The notes below the pieces were generated by a model that was not told the DNA's origin, did no database searches, and was given only the letters and a program-made list of their open reading frames with translations. DNA of 64,000 nt, taken from Duganella sp. sic0402 (lineage in GTDB: Bacteria > Pseudomonadota > Gammaproteobacteria > Burkholderiales > Burkholderiaceae_D). The position numbers and the translations under genes are program-made. This document shows positions 48,231-56,899 of the stretch, piece by piece. Numbering within the stretch: position 1 is the stretch's first letter; each line of letters starts with the position of its first letter. The stretch spans positions 558,001 through 622,000 of the forward strand of contig NZ_JAHUWK010000001.1 in the NCBI RefSeq assembly GCF_019219065.1. Reading direction: 5' to 3'.

Positions 48231-49154
48231 ATGCTGAACGAACGCGAAATCGAGAGCTGCTATCTGGGGCAGTTTATTCCACTCCACTACCATCACAATA
48301 TGCTGATGGATCAGAACCGCATGCACGGTTTCAAGTCCGCCATCAGCTACGCCGTGAAGCCGGGCGCGAAAGTGCTGGAGCTGGGCGGCGGCACCGGGGT
48401 GCTGTCATGGTTCGCGGCGGCGCAAGCCTCCAAGGTGTATTGCGTCGAGTTCAATCCGGACATGGTCAAGGAAGCGCGCAAGTTCCTGTCGATGAATCCG
48501 AATGGCGAAAAAGTCGAGGTGGTGCACGCCGACGCCTTCGAATACCTGCCGCCGGAGCCGGTGGATGTGGTGATCTGCGAGATGATCCACGTCGCCATGC
48601 TGCGCGAAAAACAGGTGGAAGTGATCGAATCGTTCAAGCGCCGTTATCTGGAACGCTTCGGCGGCCCGCTGCCGGTGTTCCTGCCGGAAGCTGTCATCAT
48701 GGCGGTGCAGCCGCTGCAGCAGGAGTACGATTTCGAAGGCTTCTACGCGCCGATCGTTCAGTTCCAGGAAACCACGGTCATCTATCCTGGTACCGTGGAA
48801 ATGTCGCAGCCGGCCGTCTACAGCATCATCGATTTCAACCAGCCGAATGAGCTGGTGTATGCGTGGCAGGGCAAGTTTGTAGTAGAACGCAATGGCGAGA
48901 TCAATGCCATGCGCTTCGTCACCAAGAACATTCTGGCGGTGGTGCAGGAGCGCTCCAGCACCATCGACTGGCTGAACCATTACATGACGCTGCCGCTGGC
49001 CACCCCGGTCAAGGCGCGCGAGGGCGATGTGCTGCAAGTGAGCTTCCAGTACCGCGCCGGCGGCGCGATCGCCTCGCTGCAAGCGTCGCTGAAAGCCGAA
49101 GTGCTGTACGAAGCAGTGCTGCAGCCAGCCCAGCCGATTCCCGCGTTCGCGTAA
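48231..49154 (+). CDS. PRMT-like class I SAM methyltransferase
   Basis: This 307-residue protein is built like a protein arginine methyltransferase core: a helical lead YHHNMLMDQNRMHGF, motif I LELGGGTGVLSWFAA (residues 50-64), post-I VYCVEFNPDMV, and an acidic double-E loop with Glu117 and Glu126 (CEMIHVAMLRE), the same E-x8-E spacing as in PRMTs. A beta-rich C-terminal domain follows. Substrate may be protein arginine or a guanidino compound. AAGGA precedes the ATG at 48231; an ATG at 48201 is possible. A conserved small gene follows. Confidence 0.82.
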   Translation: MLNEREIESCYLGQFIPLHYHHNMLMDQNRMHGFKSAISYAVKPGAKVLELGGGTGVLSWFAAAQASKVYCVEFNPDMVKEARKFLSMNPNGEKVEVVHADAFEYLPPEPVDVVICEMIHVAMLREKQVEVIESFKRRYLERFGGPLPVFLPEAVIMAVQPLQQEYDFEGFYAPIVQFQETTVIYPGTVEMSQPAVYSIIDFNQPNELVYAWQGKFVVERNGEINAMRFVTKNILAVVQERSSTIDWLNHYMTLPLATPVKAREGDVLQVSFQYRAGGAIASLQASLKAEVLYEAVLQPAQPIPAFA

Positions 49155-49211
49155 AAAGTCCCCACGGAGGTCGTTCCGGCGCGTATATTTCGTCTTTTAA
49201 GAAGGAGTACC

Positions 49212-49460
49212 ATGAGCCAGATCGACCAACGTTACATCATTCAGCAAAACAAAATCGCCGACGGCGAGAGCAAGCCGCCGGTGTTTGCCAAAGTCATGCG
49301 CAGCAAGGAAGGCGTGTTCGAGGGCGTGTCTTTCATCAAATCGAAAGACAAGGCCTCGGTGCTGACCATCGAGCAGGCCAACGAGGCGATCGCTTGGGCC
49401 AACAAAAAGAAGCCCAACGCCAAAGAATACGTTACCAAGATTATTTGCTTGGGCCAGTAA
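49212..49460 (+). CDS. Small hypothetical protein, 82 residues
   Basis: This gene has a strong AAGGAG ahead of its start and codes for a basic, soluble protein (MSQIDQRYIIQQNKIADG... IKSKDKASVLTI...AWANKKKPNAKEYVTKI). I recognise no family. It lies 57 bases after the PRMT-like gene on the same strand and might share its transcript. No signal peptide or membrane segment is present. Confidence 0.72.
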   Translation: MSQIDQRYIIQQNKIADGESKPPVFAKVMRSKEGVFEGVSFIKSKDKASVLTIEQANEAIAWANKKKPNAKEYVTKIICLGQ

Positions 49461-49564
49461 TCTCAGGCAGTTGGCGCGCGTAGTGACAAATAGTGAAGTT
49501 TGCAAACGAGCAAGATGCTATCATCGCCATCTTCACTAACCCTCCTTGATCGGTCCACACTCCC

Positions 49565-50806
49565 ATGTTCGTCCGTCTCGCTTTCCTCGCCGCCACATTG
49601 ACGCTCGGCATCGCCAACCCGGCCTGCGCCGACACCACCATCCTCGATAAACTCAAAGCCAACCGGCTCGCGGTCACGCTTGACAAGGGCACGCTGTCGG
49701 GACCTGGCGCGGAACCGCTGCTGCAGGCTTCGCGCCAGGCGCAGTACGTGTTGCTTGGCGAGGATCACGGTGTCGCCGAGATCGCCCAGTTCTCGTCCGC
49801 CTACTTCAATGCCTTGGCCCCGGCCGGGTTCACGACCCTGGTCACGGAAAACGGTGCCGCCGTGGCGGGCGCGCTGGAAGGTATGCTCAAGCGCCCCGAC
49901 GCGGTTGCTGCGATCGCCAAGTTCCACGCCGCCTATCCCGACGCCATCGCTTTCTACACCATGCGCCAGGAAGCGGAGATGCTCGCCAGCTTTGCCCTGG
50001 CTGCAGGACCGCGCTTCCAGCAATGGGGCATCGACCAGGAATTCGTGGGCGCGGCCAAATACCTGATCGCCCAGATGCTGGCCCAGCCAGTGAATCCGGC
50101 CGCCCGCGCGAAGCTGGAAGCCTTGCGTCAAAAGGAAGCTGTCGCGTATCAAAAGGCGGTGGCCACCGGCAATCCCTTGGAGTATTTGCTGTTGTCGGCT
50201 GCCAGCGAGGACCTGGATTCGCTGCGCCCGCTGCTGGCCGGCCCTAAAGAAAAAACCGCGCTAGGCCTGCTCGACGCACTGCTGGAGAGCCGTGCCATCT
50301 ATCAGAAGAGCATCTCGAAAGTCGCCGGCGACCGCGATATCTCCAACCTCATGCGTGTGGCGCTGTTAAAGCGGACCCTGAGCGCCCGGTTAGGCGCGCA
50401 AGAGCAAAAGCTGTTGGTCAAGGTCGGCGCATATCACGCATACAAGGGTGTTAATCCGCTCGGCAATCGTGACATCGGCAATTTTCTGGCTGAACGCGCC
50501 GAAGGCCAGGGGCGTACCTCGCTGCACCTGATCGTGTTGGCGGCGAAGGGGACGCAACTGAGATTCGCAGGGGCGGGCAAGCCGCCTCGGGCGGCACCGT
50601 TCGAAGTCGACAGCTCCGCTGCTAAACTGCTGGCCAGTGCGGGTCTGACTGACGGCAGCTGGTCGCTATTTGATCTGCGGCCATTGCGGCCAGGTTCGAA
50701 CAAACTGGCGGCGGGCGACATTGAACTGTTCAACCTGATCAACGGCTACGACTTCGCCGTGATGATCCCCGAAGGCAGCGCTTCCGCGCAGCTCGGGACG
50801 CCGTAA
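49565..50806 (+). CDS. Exported EreA/ChaN-like (TIKI superfamily) protein
   Basis: This 413-residue protein has a signal peptide (LTLGIANPACAD) and the motif YVLLGEDHGVAEIAQFSSAYF, followed by TLVTENGAAV and FLAERAEG-type helical blocks. The GEDHG pattern is shared by erythromycin-esterase-like and ChaN/TIKI-fold proteins, in which His residues line the active site (His89-region and KVGAYHAYKG near residue 286). Activity is unknown; resistance-related hydrolysis or haem binding are options. No Shine-Dalgarno is visible. Confidence 0.72.
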   Translation: MFVRLAFLAATLTLGIANPACADTTILDKLKANRLAVTLDKGTLSGPGAEPLLQASRQAQYVLLGEDHGVAEIAQFSSAYFNALAPAGFTTLVTENGAAVAGALEGMLKRPDAVAAIAKFHAAYPDAIAFYTMRQEAEMLASFALAAGPRFQQWGIDQEFVGAAKYLIAQMLAQPVNPAARAKLEALRQKEAVAYQKAVATGNPLEYLLLSAASEDLDSLRPLLAGPKEKTALGLLDALLESRAIYQKSISKVAGDRDISNLMRVALLKRTLSARLGAQEQKLLVKVGAYHAYKGVNPLGNRDIGNFLAERAEGQGRTSLHLIVLAAKGTQLRFAGAGKPPRAAPFEVDSSAAKLLASAGLTDGSWSLFDLRPLRPGSNKLAAGDIELFNLINGYDFAVMIPEGSASAQLGTP

Positions 50807-50820
50807 GGGAAGAAACGGCG

Positions 50821-51729
50821 CTAGCGGTCCAGGTAAGGCGCCAGGATTTCCTCAAGCCATGCGATAAAAACGCGCACCCGGCGCGACAGGTTATGGCGGT
50901 GAGCCACCACGATAGACACCGGCAGGGATTTCGGACGCAGGTCCGGAAGAACTTCGATGAGCTCGCCGCTGTGTAGATATGGTTTGAGGCTCCAAAGTCC
51001 CGCCTGGATCAGCCCCAGTCCGGCCAGTCCTGCGCCATGATAGGTTTGCACGCTATTGACGCTGATCGATCCAGGCAGTGCGAGCACCGCAAAACTCTGG
51101 CCTGCCGGATATTCCCAGCCAAACCGCCTGCTGCCCAAGATCGGGCTGTAGTGCACCATGCGATGGCCTTGAGTCAGCAGGTCGTCGAGCGAACGTGGGA
51201 CACCATATCGCTGCAAGTAGGCGGGACTCGCCGCATTGACCATCCGCACGGCGCCAAGCCGACGTGCGACCAGTGTGTCGTCAACGATGTCGCCTACCCG
51301 CAGCACGCAATCCATTCCCTCCTGAATCAGGTCGACACGCCGGTCTGTGCTTGATAGTTCGATCTCTATGCCTGGGAATTTATCCATAAACGTCGGCAAC
51401 GCAGGCAGCACTGTGGAGCGCGCGAATTCGGTTGGCAGATCGACGCTCAGACGACCGCTTAGCGGAGCATCGCTTCCAGCGAACATCGTGCTGAGCGCTT
51501 CGGCATCGGCCAGCAGGGCGCACGCACGCGCATAGAAGCTGCGGCCGTCCTCGGTCAACTGTACCGACCGGGTTGAACGGTGCAGCAAACGTGCGCCTAT
51601 CTGCGCCTCCAGTTCGCGTACCACGTTGGACGCCCGGCCCTTCTGAATGCCCAGACTCTCGGCCGCATGCGTAAAGCTGCCCATTTCGGCGATCCGCACA
51701 AAGATCGCCAGCGCCTCAAGGTTTTGCAT
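50821..51729 (-). CDS. LysR family transcriptional regulator
   Basis: This 302-residue regulator has an N-terminal winged helix (GSFTHAAESLGIQKGRASNVVRELE) and a LysR substrate-binding domain from about residue 92. It is divergent from a SnoaL-like gene 99 bases away, the probable target. The region between contains A/T-rich T-N11-A-like candidates but none that stands out. Confidence 0.92.
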   Translation of the reverse strand: MQNLEALAIFVRIAEMGSFTHAAESLGIQKGRASNVVRELEAQIGARLLHRSTRSVQLTEDGRSFYARACALLADAEALSTMFAGSDAPLSGRLSVDLPTEFARSTVLPALPTFMDKFPGIEIELSSTDRRVDLIQEGMDCVLRVGDIVDDTLVARRLGAVRMVNAASPAYLQRYGVPRSLDDLLTQGHRMVHYSPILGSRRFGWEYPAGQSFAVLALPGSISVNSVQTYHGAGLAGLGLIQAGLWSLKPYLHSGELIEVLPDLRPKSLPVSIVVAHRHNLSRRVRVFIAWLEEILAPYLDR

Positions 51730-51828
51730 TGTGATTTATTTGGATAACAATGGGTTTTTATTGGCATACTTTATAGCAAAAGTGTTGCCGGGCATAGTGA
51801 AGTCCCTTGACTCAAACCCATTACGCTC

Positions 51829-52281
51829 ATGAATATATCCACCACAGACTTGTCCGCACAATTACGCGCCGAACGCATCGCAGTCGAAACGCTGTATCGC
51901 GCATTCAGTGAACAGAATCCCGATTTGGTCGATGCTATCCTCGCGCCGGACTGGCAGGATATTCCGCTTGCACCGGGCCAGGAGCCAGGCCCGGCCGGCA
52001 TCAAGCCTATCATTCGCATGCTTGCTGCCGCGCTTCCGGATGTCCGTATCACGATCCACGATATGCTCCAGGAGCCAGGCAAGATTGGCGTGCGCGCTGA
52101 AATCAGCGGCACGCATCTGGGAGCGTTGTTCGGCATCCCGCCAACCGGCAAAAAGGTGCGCTTCCGTTTGCACGAGTTCCATACCGCTGCCAGCGGATTA
52201 CTAACCACCACATGGCATATGGAAGACTGGTTCGGTTTATTCCAGCAATTGGGCCAGTTCCCACCCCACCAAAGGGACTAG
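51829..52281 (+). CDS. SnoaL-like / ester cyclase family protein
   Basis: This 150-residue protein has the SnoaL-like pattern: AVETLYRAFSEQNPDLVDAILAPDWQDI, GIKPIIRMLAAALPDVRITIHDML and a C-terminal TTWHMEDWFGLFQQLG. Such proteins bind small cyclic or ester substrates in a cone-shaped pocket. It is divergent from the LysR gene, which probably controls it. There is no clear Shine-Dalgarno before the ATG. Confidence 0.87.
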   Translation: MNISTTDLSAQLRAERIAVETLYRAFSEQNPDLVDAILAPDWQDIPLAPGQEPGPAGIKPIIRMLAAALPDVRITIHDMLQEPGKIGVRAEISGTHLGALFGIPPTGKKVRFRLHEFHTAASGLLTTTWHMEDWFGLFQQLGQFPPHQRD

Positions 52282-52301
52282 CATGCGGCAGAAGCTGTCC
52301 C

Positions 52302-53393
52302 TTAAGGTTCTCCTCTAAGCGTGTAGACTGGTTTCTCGGTTTCCCCTTTCTCCACCATCGCAAGCTGACGCTGCAGTTCCTTGCGCTCAGTATCGTCTTT
52401 CGCTGTTGACACCAGCTTGCGCAGGATGGCGACGTGCGCCGTTTGCAGGGCCTGTGCCGCAGGCACGGCAATGTCCGGCTTCACACCAACGTTCTCCCAG
52501 TTGGTTTTGCTGACAACATTGGTCGTGCGCGAGGTCGGGATGGCAGCAATGATATCGTGCCCCAGGCTGAACCAGCCCACGGGATTAGAACCGCCGCCCG
52601 TGGTTTCGCCGACCAGCGTACCACGCTTGTGTACCTGGAAGTCATAGGCACAATCCTCGCCGGCGGAAAAGGTGCGGGCCGAGGTCAGCACGTACACGGG
52701 CTTGTCGTAACGCTGCGCGACCGATGGAACTGTCCAGATCTGGCGTGTCGTATTCTCCGGGCGATCGTAGATGTCGATCAGGTGGCGCTGGTCGCCATGC
52801 GGGAAAAAATGACTCATCAGGTAAGCCACGCCGGCCGGGCTGCCGCCGCCGTTGCGGCGCAGGTCGAGTATCAGCGCATCGGTTCCGGCTAACAGCGACA
52901 TTGCCGCCGATTGCGCCGCGCTGGCGAACTCCGGGCCGCCGAAGGCGCGCAGCTCGATGTAGCCGATATTGCCGGGAAGGCGTTCGATCTTCTCGATGTC
53001 GAAGCCGCGCCGCGCGGCCCGCTCGCGCCATTCATTGATCTTGGCTTGGCTGGGCACGTCGGCGCGAGTGCGCTCAGTGAAACCTTCATAAAACACGGCG
53101 GAGAAATGCTTGTCGCGGCTGAGTTCGCGCAAGTCCAGGGCCAAGGCCTCGCTGAATGCTTTCACGCTGGTGGCGGACGCATAGCCTCCGCTGGCATTTT
53201 TGCGTGTAATGTCACGCCCCAGGCGCGCGCCGACGGCCGGTTCGATGTAATTCGCGTTGATTTTCGCCACCAGCGTCTGCAGGATCGCAGTGCGGTCGGA
53301 CGCGCTCAGCGGCGAGTCTTCTGCCGCGATGGCGGGGAGGGATAACAGCGTGCTCAATACGATACCTGCGATAACATTCCTGCTACGTGACAT
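52302..53393 (-). CDS. S41 family C-terminal-processing-like peptidase, exported
   Basis: This 363-residue protein has a signal peptide ending PAIAAED, an N-terminal cap (IEPAVGARLGRDI), and the S41 catalytic domain: GYIELRAFGG, LILDLRRNGGGSPAG, and the nucleophile region TSARTFSAGEDCAYDF with GTLVGETTGGG. It resembles IRBP-type S41 peptidases without a clear PDZ domain. It is downstream of the LytS/LytTR genes on the same strand with an 18-base gap, so the system may control it. Confidence 0.9.
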   Translation of the reverse strand: MSRSRNVIAGIVLSTLLSLPAIAAEDSPLSASDRTAILQTLVAKINANYIEPAVGARLGRDITRKNASGGYASATSVKAFSEALALDLRELSRDKHFSAVFYEGFTERTRADVPSQAKINEWRERAARRGFDIEKIERLPGNIGYIELRAFGGPEFASAAQSAAMSLLAGTDALILDLRRNGGGSPAGVAYLMSHFFPHGDQRHLIDIYDRPENTTRQIWTVPSVAQRYDKPVYVLTSARTFSAGEDCAYDFQVHKRGTLVGETTGGGSNPVGWFSLGHDIIAAIPTSRTTNVVSKTNWENVGVKPDIAVPAAQALQTAHVAILRKLVSTAKDDTERKELQRQLAMVEKGETEKPVYTLRGEP

Positions 53394-53411
53394 ACAGTTC
53401 TCCAGGTTGGA

Positions 53412-54161
53412 CTACGAATGGGTTCTTGCGTCGCGCTGTTGTAGCGCGTCCGCCAAGTCGGGCACATAGGTGCGGCTGGCTCGCAGCACACTGCCATCGC
53501 GCAAGCGCAGCAGCGCGTCCCGGTTGGTGAGCGAGCGGAGCTCGGCGATCATGTCCAGCCGTACGATGGCCGAACGGTGCACACGATGGAAGTGGCGCGG
53601 ATCGAGTTGCTTGGCCAGGTTGTGCAAGCGCTCGCGCACCAGCCATGTCTTGCCGTTCGCGTACAAGCTGACGTAGTCGCCTTCGGCCTCGATGCGCTCG
53701 ACGTCGGCAACCGGCACCAGCACCGTGCGCGAGCCGTTACGCACACTGAAGCTGCGCAATGCCGGCGCCACCGTCGCGGCAGCGCCCCGGCAGCGGTAGG
53801 GAAACGCCTGCTGTGCACGGTCAAGCGCTTCGTCAAAGCGCTCGTCATCGACAGGCTTGAGCAGGTAATCGAGGGCAGCCAGCTCGAAAGCTTGCACAGC
53901 GAAGCTGTCATAGGCGGTGAGCAGGATCGCCATCGGCCGCTGCGCCGTCGGCAGTGCGGCCATGACGTCGAGGCCAGACTTGCCAGGCATTTCCACGTCG
54001 ACAAACACCAGGTCGGGCTTCAGCGCCACGATCCCTTCGTAAGCGCTGGCACCATCAGCAAATTCGCCAAGCAGTTCGAAACCGCTGCGCTGCGCCAGCC
54101 GGACTTTGACCGCCAGTCTGGCGAGCGGCTCGTCGTCAATGATCACAACCCGGATGTTCAT
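53412..54161 (-). CDS. LytTR family response regulator
   Basis: This 249-residue regulator has a REC domain with the phosphorylated Asp in LVFVDVEMPG, KPVDDERFDEAL, and a C-terminal LytTR DNA-binding domain (VLVPVADVERIEAEGDYVSL, HRVHRSAIVRLDMIAELRSL). It overlaps the sensor kinase gene by four bases. It should bind the direct repeats found upstream of the operon at 55276-55309. Confidence 0.95.
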   Translation of the reverse strand: MNIRVVIIDDEPLARLAVKVRLAQRSGFELLGEFADGASAYEGIVALKPDLVFVDVEMPGKSGLDVMAALPTAQRPMAILLTAYDSFAVQAFELAALDYLLKPVDDERFDEALDRAQQAFPYRCRGAAATVAPALRSFSVRNGSRTVLVPVADVERIEAEGDYVSLYANGKTWLVRERLHNLAKQLDPRHFHRVHRSAIVRLDMIAELRSLTNRDALLRLRDGSVLRASRTYVPDLADALQQRDARTHS

Positions 54162-55213
54162 GCTGCCGACTCCATGCCGCGCAGTGGCAGGGCGATGCGC
54201 ACGTGGAAGCGGCTATCTGTACGCCACGCGGCGGACACCAGATGATCTGCGCCATACAGATGGCGCAGGCGTTCCCTGACGTTGGCCAGGCCGATACCAG
54301 TTCCCGCGCGCGCCTTTTGCTGCCCATCGTTTTGCACGTCAATCAGCAGACGTGTGCCGTCACGCTCGACAAAAATGTCCAGCCGTCCGGGGGTGGCCAG
54401 CGGCGCGATACCGTGGCGTATCGCATTTTCGATGAGGGGCTGCAGCACGAGATAAGGGACAGCGCTGTCAAACAGCTCAGGGCCGACCTTCATCGTCAGA
54501 CGCAGGCGCTCGCCCAGCCGTGCTTTTTCAATGGCGAGGTAGGCGTCCAGCAAGGCCAGTTCATCGGCCAGCGCATGTTCGTGGCGGCCGTCGTGCGCCA
54601 GGGTGGCGCGCAGGAAGTCGGACAGGCATCCCAGCATGCGGTTGGCTTCACGGTTGTGCTGAGCCGACACCAGCGCGGAGATCGCGTTCAGGGTGTTGAA
54701 CAGGAAGTGAGGGTTGACCTGTAGACGCAGCGCGCGCAATTCGGCGTCGCGCGCCGCGCTTTGCGCCCGGGCCAGATGCAGCTGCAGCCTTTGCAGCGAC
54801 AGGTAATAGCCCGCCACCGCATGCACTGCGCAGAACGCGATCAGCGCCAGCCAACAGCCATCCAGCCCGCGGAGCAGCTCGTCCCAGTGGTAGTCCGTTC
54901 CCATGCCGAGCGAGATGGCCAGGCGCTGGCCAAGCACGGCGTTCACGACTGACATCACATAGCTGGCGGCCAGCAATACGACTGCCATGCGCAGCCACGG
55001 CCAGCTACGTCGCCACATTGCCCGCTGCAGCAGCGTCAGCGGCAGCAGCCAGGCCAGACAGGCGACAAAGAAAAGAATACGAAAAGCGGTCACATTGGCA
55101 TGACCAATGGAAGGCAGGCCGAGGATGACCATGCAGGCGCAAAAGGGTAGTGCGGCCAGCACGGGTACGAGCAAAGGGGTTTCGACTTTCACGCAGGGTT
55201 TCCAGAAGTGCAA
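54158..55213 (-). CDS. LytS-type sensor histidine kinase
   Basis: This 351-residue kinase has four to five membrane segments in its N-terminal half (about residues 10-135), a coiled linker, the His-kinase block QVNPHFLFNTLNAIS with the phosphorylated His, and the ATPase domain (VLQPLIENAIRHG, GTGIGLANVRERLRHLYG). It pairs with the LytTR regulator through a four-base overlap. The signal is unknown. Confidence 0.93.
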   Translation of the reverse strand: MHFWKPCVKVETPLLVPVLAALPFCACMVILGLPSIGHANVTAFRILFFVACLAWLLPLTLLQRAMWRRSWPWLRMAVVLLAASYVMSVVNAVLGQRLAISLGMGTDYHWDELLRGLDGCWLALIAFCAVHAVAGYYLSLQRLQLHLARAQSAARDAELRALRLQVNPHFLFNTLNAISALVSAQHNREANRMLGCLSDFLRATLAHDGRHEHALADELALLDAYLAIEKARLGERLRLTMKVGPELFDSAVPYLVLQPLIENAIRHGIAPLATPGRLDIFVERDGTRLLIDVQNDGQQKARAGTGIGLANVRERLRHLYGADHLVSAAWRTDSRFHVRIALPLRGMESAA

Positions 55214-55275
55214 TTCTGTAATTCTATCTAAGAAGCACTTACCTTAGGTGTTGCCTGGGCGGTGGTCCAGTCAAA

Positions 55276-55309
55276 TGCGACTAACCGTGCACAGCCTGCG
55301 ACTAACCGT
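55276..55309 (+). promoter_or_regulatory. Direct repeats resembling LytTR binding sites
   Basis: TGCGACTAACCGT occurs perfectly at 55276-55288 and 55297-55309, 21 bases apart. Each holds a 9-base core at its end (ACCGTGCAC, ACCGTTCGT); the second fits the published LytTR half-site pattern WMMGTTNRK. The repeats lie 62-95 bases upstream of the kinase start. A diverged inverted copy is seen at 55347-55359. Confidence 0.65.
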
Positions 55310-55434
55310 TCGTCCCCCGGAAAACGGCGTTTACTCGCGGTTTTTTGCAGTTGGTCGCACGGCGATTGCGTGTCAGCCAGCACTCTACTAAAGTGACATG
55401 GTGGACAAATAATTAATCGTACCGGGGGCTTCTC

Positions 55435-55632
55435 ATGCTGAGTTTTGCGCTGTGGCTGGTGTTGCTGTTCCTTTGTTGGCCGCTGGCCTTGCTGGCGCTG
55501 GTGCTGTATCCGCTGGTATGGCTGATCACCTTGCCGTTCCGCCTGATCGGCATCGGCGTCGAAGGCGTGTTTGCGCTGCTGCGCGCCGTGGTCATGCTGC
55601 CGGCGCGCATCCTTGGCGGTGCGCCGCGCTAG
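55435..55632 (+). CDS. Small hydrophobic membrane protein, 65 residues
   Basis: This protein is almost entirely hydrophobic with two likely membrane segments (residues 3-34 and 38-56) and an Arg-containing tail (MLPARILGGAPR). I know of no function. GGGGG precedes the start, and the stop overlaps the converging phospholipase gene (CTAG). The conserved-looking Pro/Leu composition suggests a real gene. Confidence 0.65.
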   Translation: MLSFALWLVLLFLCWPLALLALVLYPLVWLITLPFRLIGIGVEGVFALLRAVVMLPARILGGAPR

Positions 55633-56750
55633 AAATCGACCAGGAAGCCCGCGCCGATGGATTTCTGCGCGTAGTTGTAGTCGATCAGGCTCTGGCCGTA
55701 GCCGCTGAAGCCTTGGACATAGCCTTTCAGGTTGGCCGCCACCGGGAAGGCCCAGCCCACTTGCAGCGCGCCGTGATTGGTCGAGAAGTTGCGCCGCCCC
55801 ATGACTGAAATCTCGTGGCCATCCCAGCGGTAGGTGGCGCGCACATCGCCGTGGCCCAGGTAGTCGGTGATGTCGATGTTGTCGTTGTCCGAGCGGGCGT
55901 TGTCCAGCCGCTTCCACAGGCGGAACGACACGCCAAACTTGCCTTTCTCCGCCCCCAGTTCCGCATAGATCCGGTTCCAGCTGCGCGATAGCGTGGATGT
56001 CTGCCCATTCGACTGATGGTTCAGCCCCAGCGTCAGATGGCGCACGTCCAGAATCCCCAGATCCAGCGCCAGCGGCGTGGTCAGCATCAGCTCCGGCTGG
56101 TAGTTGGTTTCGCGGAACGGGCTGGACGCTGCGCGGTTATACGCTTGCCAGAAGCTGTTCTGGGTGTAGCCAAACCACAAATCCACCGGTGTGCTGAGCA
56201 GATGCTCGATCATTTTCATCTTGAAACTGATCTGATAAGTCAGCTCCACGTGCTTGGATTTGATGCCGGCCGGCGTAAACTCTTCAAAAGGCGCATCATT
56301 GGAGCTGCTGCTGTAATTGGCCAGCAATAAGTAAGTGTCATGATGCGGACGGAAGTTGAACACGCCACGCTTGGACGCGCGGTCCAGCTCCCATTCCTGC
56401 ACCATGCGCGATACCGTGCCTTCGGGCGGGATGGTGGTCAGTTCGGCGACTTTGGGCGGCAGCGTGGGTTCGGGCGGTGGTGCGGCTGGCTGGGTACGGG
56501 CCGGTGCATCGGTGGCCTCGGCGATTTTGGCGTTGATGTCGGCGGCTGGGGCGACGATGGCGTTTTCGCCGGCGGCCTTGACGGCAGGCGCCACTTTGGC
56601 CAGGCCGTCATAGCAAGCCAGTCGGGCGCTGGCGTCGCCCAGCACGGAACAGCGTTCCAGGCGCATTTCAAGCTCGGAAGGTTGGGCCAAAGCCAGAGCC
56701 GGAGCCATGCCTAAAGAGAGGAAGAGGGTAGTTTTTGGTCGCACACGCAT
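55629..56750 (-). CDS. pldA: Outer membrane phospholipase A1
   Basis: This 373-residue enzyme hydrolyses phospholipids in the outer leaflet when membrane asymmetry is lost. It has a signal peptide ending LALAQPSE, an N-terminal region with a RLACYDGLAK motif, a proline-rich linker, and the OMPLA barrel with the catalytic His and Ser in LNHQSNGQTS and an Asn in SWNRIY. The barrel begins near residue 130. It is followed on the other strand by a small membrane gene. Confidence 0.92.
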   Translation of the reverse strand: MRVRPKTTLFLSLGMAPALALAQPSELEMRLERCSVLGDASARLACYDGLAKVAPAVKAAGENAIVAPAADINAKIAEATDAPARTQPAAPPPEPTLPPKVAELTTIPPEGTVSRMVQEWELDRASKRGVFNFRPHHDTYLLLANYSSSSNDAPFEEFTPAGIKSKHVELTYQISFKMKMIEHLLSTPVDLWFGYTQNSFWQAYNRAASSPFRETNYQPELMLTTPLALDLGILDVRHLTLGLNHQSNGQTSTLSRSWNRIYAELGAEKGKFGVSFRLWKRLDNARSDNDNIDITDYLGHGDVRATYRWDGHEISVMGRRNFSTNHGALQVGWAFPVAANLKGYVQGFSGYGQSLIDYNYAQKSIGAGFLVDF

Positions 56751-56899
56751 GCAGTTTTTCCCGGTCAGAGGTAAGCTAAGAGATTATGCATAACACTACA
56801 TTAATTGCCACAAGTTACGTCGCACGCTAAAGCGCTCTTGAATTCGGCCGCGATTGCCGCACTTGAGACTTCCGAAGCAGTATCCCCAAGGAGATTGTA

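Noticed and set aside
51730..51828. A defined LysR operator between the LysR and SnoaL genes
   Set aside because: Several loose T-N11-A matches occur in this A/T-rich stretch and none is better than chance.
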